A stretch of 21,601 nucleotides of DNA, from NCBI GenBank assembly GCA_015501585.1, contig JADNRY010000918.1, positions 1 through 21,601 on the forward strand, given 5' to 3'. Below the pieces are notes generated by a model. It saw only the letters and a program-made list of their open reading frames with translations. It made no database searches and was not told the origin of the DNA. The DNA comes from Rhodocollybia butyracea. Taxonomy: Eukaryota; Basidiomycota; Agaricomycetes; Agaricales; Omphalotaceae. A program made the translations under genes and the position numbers. Below, in pieces: positions 7,882 through 17,370 of the stretch. Every line of letters starts with the position of its first letter. Position 1 is the first letter of the stretch.

Positions 7882-8708
7882 TGATGCTCCACCATGCATC
7901 CAGAGAGATCCCAGGTATGATCCACAGAGGCCACAGGTATAGAACAGGTATGAGGCAGCAAGACCACAGTTGTGTACCACTGTACCAGGTACCAATATTG
8001 TTGCATTTGATGGCTTCAATATCTGATTTATTACACACTATTATGGCCATAATGGAGCAGCAAGTTCCCAGTTATGTACCAGGTATGCTCCTCCATGCAT
8101 CCAGATAGAACCCAGGTTTGATGCACAGAGGTCATGGGTACAGAACAGGTATGAAGCAGCAAGACCCTGGTTGTGTACCAGGTATGCCCCACCAGCCATC
8201 CAGGTAGAACCCAAGTGTGATTTATGGACAGGAGTCAGGACAGGTATGGACCAGTATGAAACAGCAAGATCCCAGATATGTACCAGCTATGCTCCACCAT
8301 GTATCCAGATAGAACCCAGGTATGATGCACAGAGGCCACAGGTACGGAACAGGTATGAAGCAGCAAGGCCCCAGTTGCATACCAGGTTGGATGCCCCACG
8401 CCTCCAGGTAGGACCCAGGTGTGATTTAAGGAGAGGACAGGTACAGAACAGCAAGATCCCAGATATGTACCAGCTATGCTCCACCAAGCATCCAGATACA
8501 ACCCAGGTTTGATCCACAGAGGCCACAGGTACAGAACAGGTATGAAGCAGCAAGAGCCCAGTTGTGTACCAGGTATGCCCCACCAGTCATCCAGGTAGAA
8601 CCAAAGTGTGATTTACCAACAGAAGTCAGGACAGGTACAGACCAGGTATGAAACAGCAACATCCCAGATATGTACCAGCTATCCTCAACCAGGCATCCAG
8701 GTAGAACC
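7882..8708 (-). repeat. 99-bp tandem repeat array, about 7.5 units, reversed
   Basis: Reverse orientation (GCTCCACCATGCATCCAGA, CACAGAGGCCACAGGTA, GAAGCAGCAAG). A ~60-bp non-repeat insert at about 7995-8055 (ATTGTTGCATTTGATGG...TATGGCCATA) interrupts it; the same insert sits in opposite orientation at 3313-3372. A few units have small insertions, e.g. a 39-bp instead of 33-bp sub-block near 8220. Confidence 0.92.
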
Positions 8709-8970
8709 CTTATGAATCCTATGGCATCCTAGGATTTTGGGCCTGTCCCTTGCCTGTCAAGGCTCTTGAGGATTCCCTCGGTATCCTAGGCAAGCCTAGG
8801 CTTGCCCAGGTGTGGCGCAGGAATGAGCTTCATACTTGGAAGTGGTTATCCTCACGTGAGTTCAATGGGGAGATCCTGGCGGATTCTTTGTGCTCAGAGA
8901 GAGATGGTGAGAGAAGGGGAAAGGAAATCTCTAATTACCCCTAAGAATAAGTAGAGTATTTATACAAAAT
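8709..8970 (-). promoter_or_regulatory. LTR-like promoter and leader, minus strand
   Basis: Read on the minus strand it has TATAAATA (8964-8957), a pyrimidine-rich stretch about 25-70 bp downstream (TTTCCCCTTCTCTCACCATC, near 8930-8905), then a leader ending in the block shared with 1717-1786. TATA plus CT-rich initiator is the usual layout of fungal LTR promoters. Downstream (leftward) it points straight into the 99-bp inverted arrays. No TG...CA ends or second LTR were found, so the LTR call is inference. Confidence 0.45.
8957..8964 (-). promoter_or_regulatory. TATA box (minus strand)
   Basis: TATAAATA on the minus strand, the only strong TATA match in the segment, followed at the right distance by a CT-rich stretch. 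Direction of transcription would be leftward, toward 8708. Confidence 0.45.
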
Positions 8971-9784
8971 TTTAATTAACAACGAGTAACTAATTAAGTA
9001 ATTGTCCTTAAGCCAATAAATCTGAAGGTCCGTAAGACGTCACAATACATGCTCAAAATGGTATGGAGCATGACACCAGGTTTATGCAGGTTTGCCCAGG
9101 TTCCATGCTATTGGCTGGACAGGCCTGATGTCACAACAAAACATGGCAGATCCAAGTTCCACGTCAGATCTGATCAATTGATCAATTGGGCGCTCCTCAT
9201 GCAAGAAGGGCACTTTGCTGTCAAACAAAGAATAATTTTGCCGGAGTTTTGGTGCAGATCTCAGCCAATAGAACAAACAGCATCCTAAAATGTTTACTAT
9301 TAAACAATTGCAACTTCTCTGAGCTGTTTTCCAACAACAGTGTGAGTGCTGGGAAGTTGCCATGTTGCCACGTCACATACCAGCTTCGGTCATCCATTTG
9401 ATTGGTCCAAATCAGGTGAGAACCGATCAACGACTGGCAAACCTGCAGCACACAGAGGTGGCCACTTTATGTGCATTCTTCACTTGTACCCTCATATACT
9501 CAACTTAATTCAAAAAAATGATTCTAAGCATGTTTCATGTTTTATACCTGTTGGCTGAAAGAGATACAAACATTGCCATTGACAAGGAACTCAAACAATA
9601 GGGTAGAATTTACTATCAATTTGGAAATTGATCCATAAGTTGATACACACTAGTCGCAGTTGGGCGCTCCGCACTCAGGTAGGCGCCATAAAATCCCCAA
9701 CTGATGACTTTATTTATGTTTCGGTTGCCTGATCACATCAACCTGGGAAACGGCAGGGCTGGACCAATCCACAACCCACCAGTC
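8971..9784. other. Intergenic, no gene recognised
   Basis: Moderately AT-rich. It includes the 14-bp palindrome TGATCAATTGATCA near 9175, CCAAT/ATTGG words near 9108, 9254 and 9400, and the word TTGGGCGCTCC twice (about 9185 and 9660). CAGTTGGG (9657) and CCCCAACTG (about 9696) form a small inverted pair. Short open frames on both strands overlap each other and show no domain. Confidence 0.4.
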
Positions 9785-9935
9785 ATGTTACACCAAGTGC
9801 CAGATATGTACCAAATACACAGTACACAGATATGCACCCAGTATAAAACACTGAGGGTACAAATAGGAGTAACAGGTATGTATCACTGAGGCTACTTATA
9901 AGTACCAGTCATGTTTCAGTACTGTATAATTATGA
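9785..9935 (+). repeat. 33-bp repeat block, degenerate
   Basis: GTTACACCAAGTGCCAGATA opens a run of 33-bp-like units (ACACAGATATGCACCCAGTAT, ACACTGAGGGTACAAATA...). Orientation is the same as at 10560-11095. Several units are eroded. Confidence 0.6.
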
Positions 9936-10164
9936 CCAGATGCCGCATAATGCATAACGGGACCCCCAAGCATGGGGCATTTTGCAATCCATAATGCATA
10001 ACAGGAGGGTCTGAGCATGGTATTTCTCAAAATGTCACAAATTTTTGCGGCGGGCCTTTGGCCCACCTATTTATTTGTAAGGATGGACACAACTCCTGGT
10101 TAGATTCCGATACCTGCGGGAAACACCCATGGGAATACCTGGAAACCTGTAACCCATGGGTGCC
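9936..10164. other. Unique spacer with a 44-bp tandem duplication
   Basis: CATAATGCATAAC occurs at 9946 and 9990, starting two diverged 44-bp copies that both continue to GAGCATGG or AAGCATGG. Further right, GGGCCTTTGGCCC is a small perfect hairpin (about 10053-10065). A degraded island-like stretch (GATACCTGCGGG, ACCCATGGGAATACCTGG) lies at 10109-10142. Confidence 0.45.
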
Positions 10165-10510
10165 AACAATCATGTATGCACCTATCAAGGGAGTACAAGA
10201 TGTACATAATTGTGGCCTCAGTGTTACATACATGGTGCCTATCTGTATCCTTAGTGACATATATTCAGTACATATCTGGTGCCTTGGTGTAATGGAACAG
10301 GTACCTATTTGTACCCTCTGTGTTTTATACTGGGTGCATATCTTGGGTCTTGATGGAGTGTATCTGGTACATATCTGGCGCTTGGTGTAACATGACTGAT
10401 ATCTATCTGTAGCCTTGGTGGACCATTTCTGATACATATCTGGTGCCTTGGTGAAACATGACCAGTACTTATGAGTAGCCTCAGTGATACATACCTGTTA
10501 CTCATCTGTA
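10165..10510 (-). repeat. 33-bp repeat block, reversed
   Basis: About ten units read CATATCTGGTGCCTTGGTGT on the plus strand, the reverse complement of the ACACCAAGGCACCAGATATG unit. Spacing between successive like words is 33 bp or close to it. The minus strand reads as an 11-residue repeat (TPRHQICT.Y..), a consequence of the period. Confidence 0.75.
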
Positions 10511-10559
10511 CCCAATATTGTCCTGCAAGGCTCTAGATAGGCAACAAGCATAGAACATG

Positions 10560-11095
10560 GAGGCTGTTGATAGGTACCAGTTCAGATGGTGCAAGATATG
10601 CAGGTACTGTATATGATCCACTCAGCTACTTCTAGGTAGTATCAAGGCACCAGATATGTACTGAATATGTTCCACCAAGGCTACAGCTAGGCACCAGGTA
10701 TGTGACAACAAGGCAACATGCGTGTACTGGATATGTTCTACCAAGGCACCAGATAGCCACCAGCCTGAGGGTACTCATAGGTACCAGTTATGTTACACCA
10801 AGGCACCAGATATGTACCAGATATGCCCCACCACGGCTCCAGATACACACCAGGTATACAGCATTGCAGCAACAAATAGATATCAGTCATGTTACACCAA
10901 GGCACCAGATATGTACTGGATACAGGCTACAGATAGGCACCAAATATGTACCATACATGTACTGGATATGTTCCACCAAAGCACTATACACTGTTGTGGC
11001 TATACACATGTGCGAGATATGCTCCACCATGGCTACAGATGGCCACCAGATATGCAATATCCAGGCTAACACTAGATACCAGATTATACTCCAGC
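10560..11095 (+). repeat. 33-bp repeat block, forward
   Basis: Clear 33-bp periodicity, e.g. from 10793: GTTACACCAAGGCACCAGAT..., then GCCCCACCACGGCTCCAGAT..., then an eroded unit, then GTTACACCAAGGCACCAGAT... again. The unit matches each third of the 99-bp repeat in its layout (G...CA.CA.GG..CCAGATA...ACCAG.TAT). The block fades at about 11095. Confidence 0.8.
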
Positions 11096-11848
11096 AATGT
11101 GCACAACTTAACATTTCTTCAACATTATTTCTTTGTTTTGTATAAATTTTACAAAAATTTATTTGGTATCACTTTGCTACACCTTTTGCATACTTTGCAC
11201 ACTCTTTCTATATCATTGCCCACAATTGTTTGCATAAATCATTGTCACATTCATGTACTTTTTAACATAATTCTATCATATAATTGACAACTCATATATC
11301 CCCCATGTTGCCACATCATTAGACCCCAACTTGCAACTCAAAAATCAATAACATCCACACTTGTCCTTTGTACATTTTCTGTCAGTTCATCCAAATCTGC
11401 TAAAGTAATGATGAATATATAGATCAGTGCAGATGTCAAAGTTATCATAGTTTCCTTATCATTTATTGTGTTTAAACCCCATGTTTTTTTAATAATGCAG
11501 TACCCTCATTGTGAACAGATAGTAAATGTGTATGATATAATAGGTATCATAGTTTACAGATGTATTCCCTGTATGTGGTAATGATTACAGTGAAATTATG
11601 CTAATCACATACATCATAGCTCCCCCACATTTATACCAAAACTTGCCACATTTACAATGAATTAACAGTGATATTAACCATTCATATGTTCATTATAGTT
11701 TCATTGTTCATAAAACAGCTTACATGAGCCTGTGTTGACATAACTTTAACATTTATCTTTAGCATATTTTCAAAATGTAATCACCAGCTCTTGTGATTAA
11801 TTATGAAGATGCATTTGAATAATTTGAGTATTAATTGTGCTCATTTGT
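11096..11848. other. AT-rich intergenic sequence
   Basis: About 750 bp of AT-rich, low-complexity sequence with no sustained open frame and no recognisable motif. Confidence 0.5.
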
Positions 11849-12330
11849 TCAGCATACATCCTTTGCAATTCTGGCTTGTTATAGGTAAAAACCCAGAAAG
11901 CAACTTCCAGTAAGTCAAGTGGAATTATAGGAGATGTTTTGCAAAACTTTTATGTATGTTTTTCATATATAGCGCAAAGAATGTGTGATATATAAGCATT
12001 ATATATCTTTATATGCTCAGCATACATCCTTCACAATTCTGCCTCATTATTGGTAAAACCAGAAAGCAACTTTTATAGTAGATGTTTTGCATAACTTTTC
12101 TGTATGTTTCTTGTATATAGTACAAGGAATGGATGACATATAAATATTATATATCATCATATTCTCAACATACATTTCTCACAATTCTGGCACCTTATAG
12201 GTAAAAAACCAGAAAGCAACTTCCCATAAGTTAGGTGAAATTATAGAAGATGTTTTGCATAACTTTTCTGTATCTTTTTGGTATATTGTACTAGGAAGAG
12301 ATGACATACAAGCATTTTATATTGACTTTA
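11849..12330. repeat. Three degenerate ~150-170 bp direct repeats
   Basis: Copies start at TCAGCATACATCC (11849), TCAGCATACATCC (12017) and TCAACATACATTTC (12165): spacings 168 and 148. Each contains, in order, CACAATTCTG-like, GGTAAAA..CCAGAAAGCAACTT, a GATGTTTTGCA.AACTTTT block, TGTATGTTT-like and GATGACATA-like words. A further partial match (CATTTGTTCAGCATATATC) lies at 12481. Confidence 0.75.
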
Positions 12331-13250
12331 AGCACCATGTTTCCATCATACCTCCAGAATAACTTCTGCCCCTTGTAAATATCTAATGACAAATCTATAT
12401 ATCTCAGCTTTAACATGATTTTACAATGATTTTACCAAAAGCATCAAAAATTATGTGATTCCCACTTGGTGAGATTTGCACATTTGTTCAGCATATATCA
12501 CGGCAAATCACGTGAGCCTGCATCCAGTGTTATGTCTCTTGTAATTGTCCTGAATCAAGAAAAACAAATCGAAAGTAGCCTAGCTAGCTGTCTTTTGTGA
12601 AGAGAATACTCGACGCTCGTTCTAAATCGAAAGAACTCGAATGAATTTAGTCACGTTTCGACCTCTGGTTTAGGGCAGGTCCAATTGGCTCAATCCATAA
12701 AACGCATGCTGAACCTCGCAAAAAAGGGTCAATTTGACCCACTTGAAACATCTTGAACCTGGAACACTACAACTAAGAACCTCTGTGCTGCTTCTCAACC
12801 ATGACCATAGAATTAGCTAGGCTATGTAGCTTGAAGGTAAGCAAGAAAAGTCGCGTTTCAAGTCGCCTCTTGGCACAAGGGTGTAAGCCTGCCGTGGCTT
12901 ACCACACTTGAACCGCCAAGATGTGCTTATATACAATCCAGAGGCTGAACACATAGTTTGTGTTTATACTGCCGTTTTGGCGTAACGGTCAAAGCTGCTG
13001 GATTGTGACAAAGACCCACTTACAAAGGGTTTGTTCGTCCCAACATGTTTCTTCTGAAGACATCACAACTCAGAACCTAACAGTCTCTACCAACTTCGAA
13101 CTTGGTCAGCTCGAGATATCTGTATATGAATATTACCATCGCAACATGATTCAAAAAGGTAAAGATTGAGAAGATTTGCCACAGTTATATGAGTCTACGA
13201 ATCGACCACGAGAGATGATCGGTACATACTTGTCGGGATGCCTAGCAATG
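12331..13250. other. Intergenic; weak tRNA-like segment
   Basis: No gene recognised. At 12978-12988 TGGCGTAACGG fits the polymerase III A-box pattern, and GTTCGTCC at 13033-13040 resembles an incomplete B-box. No cloverleaf closes: the 3' side lacks a complement of GCCGTTT. The segment could be a tRNA-derived SINE head or chance. AAGTCGC...CAAGTCGCC and GTAAGCCTGCCGTGGCTTAC (12881-12900, a hairpin) lie just upstream. Confidence 0.3.
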
Positions 13251-13354
13251 AGTGAAGAACGATGGGACAATCATGTCAAATGAGAGAAGAAAATGTATCA
13301 TCCAATCCACAAGTAGAGTCATTGGGTCCAAGAATAAGTATAAAACCCGCTTAA

Positions 13355-13530
13355 GAGCCTCTACATCAACGAAAGATCTTGCGACTACGCCGGCGCGCTC
13401 ATATCCCCAGGAAACACCATACACACAAAGGCTGCCATACTCGGATTCTCTACCAAACCCAAAAAGTATCAGGAGGCTTACTGTTCTCTACTCGTACAAC
13501 ACCCCCAACGTTTTTTGTCATCGTAATTTA
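13355..13530. repeat. Unassigned dispersed repeat, copy 1
   Basis: Begins CTCTACATCAACGAAAGATC and continues with ATCCCCAGGAAACACCA, GGCTGCCAT, CTTACTGTTCTCT and a CAACACCCCCAACG block. Copies 2 and 3 share this order. CpG is frequent here, unlike in the tandem arrays. On the minus strand all copies read (S/W)SF(V/I)DV in one frame, hinting at a former coding sequence, but I do not recognise a family. Confidence 0.6.
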
Positions 13531-13553
13531 AAGGCACTGGAAATACTTACTTC

Positions 13554-13643
13554 CTCGCGGGGAATGACCGGAAAGTGCGTCTCACGGTACAGAGACCCCA
13601 ATCGTTGTTACATCGAGTCCAGGAAAAAGGAATTCCCCGCGAG
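13554..13643. repeat. 90-bp segment with perfect 12-bp inverted ends
   Basis: CTCGCGGGGAAT (13554-13565) and ATTCCCCGCGAG (13632-13643) are exact reverse complements bounding 66 bp of unique sequence. It lies precisely between copy 1 and copy 2 of the dispersed repeat. It may be a tiny foldback insertion or an RNA hairpin. No target duplication is evident. Confidence 0.55.
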
Positions 13644-14000
13644 TCTCTACATCAACGAAGGACCACAGAACAACACCAGCCCTGCTTACAATCCCCAGAA
13701 ACATCATTCGCATAAAGTTTGCCATCCTTGGGCTCTCCACTAAATTGATCCCAAAAGAAAAAGCGCCAGGTGACTTGTTCTGTCCTCACAACGCGCGCAA
13801 CTGGATTCTCATCCTCGTTAACGATTGCCCATTATTTCTACCCATATATCTCCAGGAGCGTAAAACACACCAGTGTGATATTTTCCCCCGGAATCATCGC
13901 ATGCATGACAGATTCCAGAATGAGAGACCTCTGAAGTTGGGTAGATGCTGCAGGGACTGGCACAACAAAAGGGGTACGTTGGTTCGCCGATGAGCATGTA
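13641..14000. repeat. Unassigned dispersed repeat, copy 2
   Basis: Begins GAGTCTCTACATCAACGAAG and runs through ATCCCCAGAAACATCA, AAAAGAAAAAGCGC, GAGCGTAAAACACAC, TTTTCCCCCGGAATCA and GTTGGGTAGATGCTGCAGGG. It is longer on the right than copy 1. It matches copy 3 over most of its length. Confidence 0.6.
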
Positions 14001-14134
14001 ACGAGCGATTTTCTGTCATGCTAATCCAGATCCAGATCCATTCTGGGCAACGCCCTGATTGTGGCGTCTTCATAATACTTTTTAGGCGAGAGCGTTGAGA
14101 CGCATAGTCACGCACAAGGAGATTGAATACTCAC

Positions 14135-14228
14135 CTGGAGTCCGAGGGATGGGGACATTTACTGCGTCGATGCCCCACCATAGGTTTTTCACAACTTTGG
14201 CAATGATCTTCTTACGCAGAGTGGGCAT
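14135..14228 (-). CDS. Possible first exon of an unrecognised gene
   Basis: On the minus strand ATG at 14228 opens 31 codons (beginning MPTLRKKIIAKVVKNLWWG, ending VPIPRTP) that stop exactly at a good splice donor, G|GTGAGT (14134-14129). Composition is protein-like and CpG-rich, unlike the repeat-derived frames. Downstream on the minus strand lies dispersed-repeat copy 2, which could hold later exons, but I could not chain them into one frame. No family recognised. It could be a gene relic duplicated with the repeat or a chance open frame. Confidence 0.3.
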
Positions 14229-14401
14229 AGACTACATTTCGGATAGAAAATAGCGAGATTTGAGATGTAAAAGTCGCCGCGTGGCTCTTGAAAAGATTGT
14301 TCCAGCTCCAAGACCTATGCTACGCGTCAGCTGAGTTTGACGAAAAAAACTGAGAGACGTACAAACAGAAGTTGAGATGGACTGGAGCAAAAACTGTCAC
14401 C

Positions 14402-14740
14402 TTTGACAGTCTACATCAATGAAAGACCATACAACACTCGCTTGAAATCCCCTGAACATCCGGTGGCCACTCAGGTCGAGACTCGGACCCTCCACCAGAT
14501 CCATCCGAAGAGAAAGCGCAACTTTATTGTTCTCTCCTTCATCAGATCTTTAAACCCATGCATGTTCTTTCCGAGATGTTTTAGATGTTTGAGGACGCCT
14601 GCAGGAACGTAAAACACATGTAGTACTTCCCCGAAGTCACCACATACTTGACGGATCGAGGATGAAATACGCCTGATGTTGGGTAGATAGATGCTGCGGG
14701 GACTGACCCATCAGGGCATTGAGACTTGTATTTTATCGAA
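14402..14740. repeat. Unassigned dispersed repeat, copy 3
   Basis: Begins CAGTCTACATCAATGAAAGA and repeats the order seen in copy 2: CCATCCGAAGAGAAAGCGCA, GAACGTAAAACACATG, CTTCCCCGAAGTCA, GTTGGGTAGATAGATGCTGC. It is separated from copy 2 by about 400 bp that include the possible exon at 14135-14228. Confidence 0.6.
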
Positions 14741-15589
14741 AAGCCTGGGCTCCGTATTCTGGTCATGCCTTGGTTTACAATGCTGGCACCTGAGCATCAT
14801 GATTCATGAAGATGATCTGGGACCACTGACTATAGACGGTGGGGATAAAGATGAGCAAACGCCAGCGGAGGGCCAAGTACTGGGAGGTTGAGGGAAAGCC
14901 AGAGTTCTGATACCGGATCTACATTTTTTAATCATGGGTGGACTTGTCCAGCGTAGTTTAAACAGGTTTAATTATTTTGTTTACCATTCAAAAATAATTA
15001 AACTGAAGAAATCGACCACTTTAAACAAGTATTGGTTCAAAAATTCTAATCGGAGTATATTAAACCAACCAGCAACCAGAATAAACAAGGATTCTAAACA
15101 ACAACTTTAAACCAAAGACTATTATTTAAAACAACCCGATAAACACAGGATCACAGAATCTACATGGGTGTATGCCGTTTCGTGTATGGGAGCACTTTTG
15201 GCCTCATACGTTGTGCGGCCAAGGGAGTCGACACTGTAATCATAGAGTCAATATCATGTCGTCGTTTAAATGTATAAATCAAAGTGTACCTTAGTTCTGT
15301 GGTAGCTGTTGACTCTGGAGACCGAGCATAGCATGCTGCCTTACAATGAAGTCAGGGAGACTGTGTTGATGTATGGAGGAGCAGTGGACGTGGTGGCAAG
15401 GTGGTGGTCGACAAAAAAGAAGCAAACTCGAAGGCCTGACCACCTGCATCAGGTAATTGGCCATGAAACAATAGGCCCAAGCCTGCAGGTGACAAGAGGA
15501 GTTAAAAAGACACATGATTGTTGATTGGCCATCGAACAATAGGCTGGAGATACAATAAGATATGATATGATTACCACACTGCATGCAAA
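14741..15589. other. Intergenic with AT-rich hairpin and a 68-bp direct repeat
   Basis: GTTTAATTATTTT (14966-14978) and AAAATAATTAAAC (14991-15003) form a perfect 13-bp stem with a 12-base loop. The words ATTGGCCATGAAACAATAGG (15456) and ATTGGCCATCGAACAATAGG (15524) repeat 68 bp apart. A 71-codon open frame at 15309-15524 has no recognisable domain and overlaps the first direct repeat and a minus-strand frame, so it is not called. Confidence 0.45.
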
Positions 15590-16247
15590 GTTCCCTAAGT
15601 TAGCCTAACTTAGGTAATTTATATCAAAAACTGTCAAAAAATGATGGATCAATAAGTGAAGTAGTTTAGAGAAACATTGTGGTAAACTTAGGGAAATGGT
15701 TCATTGCATATGATTATTGTTAGTTGTGTTACAAATGAAATCTTTAGGAAACACTTAGGGAACTGATTTTTCTCATTTGTTTTAAATAAGAAAGGGCAAG
15801 CAATGATAATTCAAAGGAATAACTTATGAAAAGCAGGGGGAATTGGAGTATTCAATAAGATTTTAAAATTGTAAGCATAAGGTGGATATCTTAGGAAATG
15901 TTTAAGGTGAAATTAGACAGAATAGTGGAAAAACAAGGGTCAAACTAGTGGAAAACAATTTAAAGAAAGTATTCCCTAAGTACAAGATAATCCACATGAA
16001 CAAGTTAAAGACTTAGGAAAATTAAATGTGACAAAGGAGTCACATAGTGGCATGATAATAATTGAATTTGAGTGAACAACCTTTGGTAAAGATAGGAAAA
16101 ACAAATGAAATTGAGAAATATGAAAGTTTTCAATAACATGATAAACAACATCAATGAAGAGGAAAAACTTAAGGAATCATGAGGCAGAGCAAAGGAAAGT
16201 AAGGTTTACAAAAGGTTTAAAGAGGTAAAAGTGCAATAGATATCAAA
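15590..16247. other. AG-rich sequence with recurrent CTTAGG
   Basis: CTTAGG occurs at 15609, 15687, 15754, 15890 and 16012, and the reverse word CCTAAG at 15594 and 15975, mostly inside AACTTAGG(G)AAA contexts. No open frame. The motif continues into the leaders of the minisatellite (16300, 17382). Confidence 0.5.
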
Positions 16248-16404
16248 GGTGAAAACTTAGTGAATTAGAAAGTAACATTTGGGATATTGGAAAGGAAAAC
16301 TTAGGAAAATTAAATGGGATGACTTGGATAAATGCAAGGGAAAACATATGAAAATTGAGGCAAGTAGATGCCAGCAGAACAATACAGTCAGAAGATTTGG
16401 GGAT
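16248..16404 (+). repeat. Leader of minisatellite block A (copy 1)
   Basis: Contains GTGAAAACTTAG twice-over structure (GAAAACTTAG at 16251 and 16295), then AATTAAATGGGATGACTTGG, GGCAAGTAGATGCCAGCAGA and GGGATGTAGTGCAATG. Leader copy 2 at 17371-17489 repeats this order but lacks about 44 bp between the two GAAAACTTAG words. Confidence 0.8.
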
Positions 16405-17370
16405 GTAGTGCAATGGGGGACGTTGAAGCAATTTGGGCTGTTGGAGCAGTGAGAGCATTGAGCAACATGGTGGTCATTGGAGCAATTGGGGCTGTTGGAG
16501 CTGTGGGAGCAGTGAGTGAAATTGAGGCTGTTGGAGCAGTGAGAGCAGTGGGTGCAATTGGGGCTGGCGGAGCTGTGACTCCCAGCCCATGAGAGCAGTG
16601 AGTGCAATGAGGGCCATTTGAGCACTTGGGGCCATTGGAGCAGTGAGAGCAGTGAGTGCAATTGGAACTGTCAGAGCAGTGAGAGCAGTGAGTGCAATGG
16701 GGGTTGTCGGAGCCGGGAGAGCAGCAAGGGCAATGGGGGCCATTGGAGCAATTGGGGCTGTTGGAGCAGTGAGAGCAGTGAGTGCAATGAGGGCCGTTGG
16801 AGCAATTGGGGCTGTTGGAGCAGTGAGAGCAGCAGCAGTGAAAGCAGTGAGTGCATTGGAGGCCATTGGAGCCATGAGAGCAGTGAGTGCAATGAGAGCC
16901 ATTGGAGCAATTGGGGCTGTCGGGGCAATGGGAGCAGTGAGAGCAGTGAGTGCAATTGGGGCTGTTGGACCAGTGAGAGCAATGAGTGCAATGGGGGCCA
17001 TTGGAGCCATGAGAGCAGTCATAGCAGTGAGTGCAATTGGGCTGTCGGAGCTGTGAGAGCAGTGAGTCCAATGAGGGCGGTTGGAGCAATTGGGGCTGTC
17101 GGAGCAGTGGAAGCAGTGAGAGCAGTGAGTTCAATGAGGGTGGTTGGAGCAATGGGGCTGTTGGAGCAGTGGGAGCAGTGAGTGCAATTGGGGCTGTTGA
17201 AGCCGTGAGAGCAGTGAGTGCAATTGGGGCTGTTGGAGCCATGAGATCAATGAGTGCAATGGGGGCCATTGGAGCCGTGAGAGCAGTGAGTGCAATGGGG
17301 CTGTCAGAGCAGTGGAAGCAGTGAGTGCAATTGTGGCAGTGAGCGCAGTGGGTGCAATGAGTGCAATGGG
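16405..17370 (+). repeat. 36-bp minisatellite block A, about 27 units
   Basis: The unit is GTTGGAGCA GTGAGAGCA GTGAGTGCA ATTGGGGCT, i.e. four diverged 9-bp pieces. The plus strand is G-rich and purine-rich. One unit at 16567-16590 carries a distinctive TGTGACTCCCAGCCCATGAG variant. Single-base losses (e.g. GCAATTGGGCTG near 17033) shift the reading frame, so the long open frames here are not under coding constraint. Confidence 0.93.

Noticed and set aside
9049..9401. Overlapping frames of 70-93 codons on both strands
   Set aside because: Mutually overlapping, no recognisable motif, no intron signals.
10027..11069. Frames of 110-147 codons in the 33-bp blocks
   Set aside because: By-products of the 33-bp period; overlapping frames on both strands read equally far.
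14940..15160. Telomere-like GTTTAAA/TTAAACC words
   Set aside because: Irregular, no tandem order, and far from a sequence end; best explained as AT-rich sequence with a hairpin.
15309..15524. 71-codon plus-strand frame as a gene
   Set aside because: No domain, no splice or start support, overlaps a minus-strand frame and part of a direct repeat.
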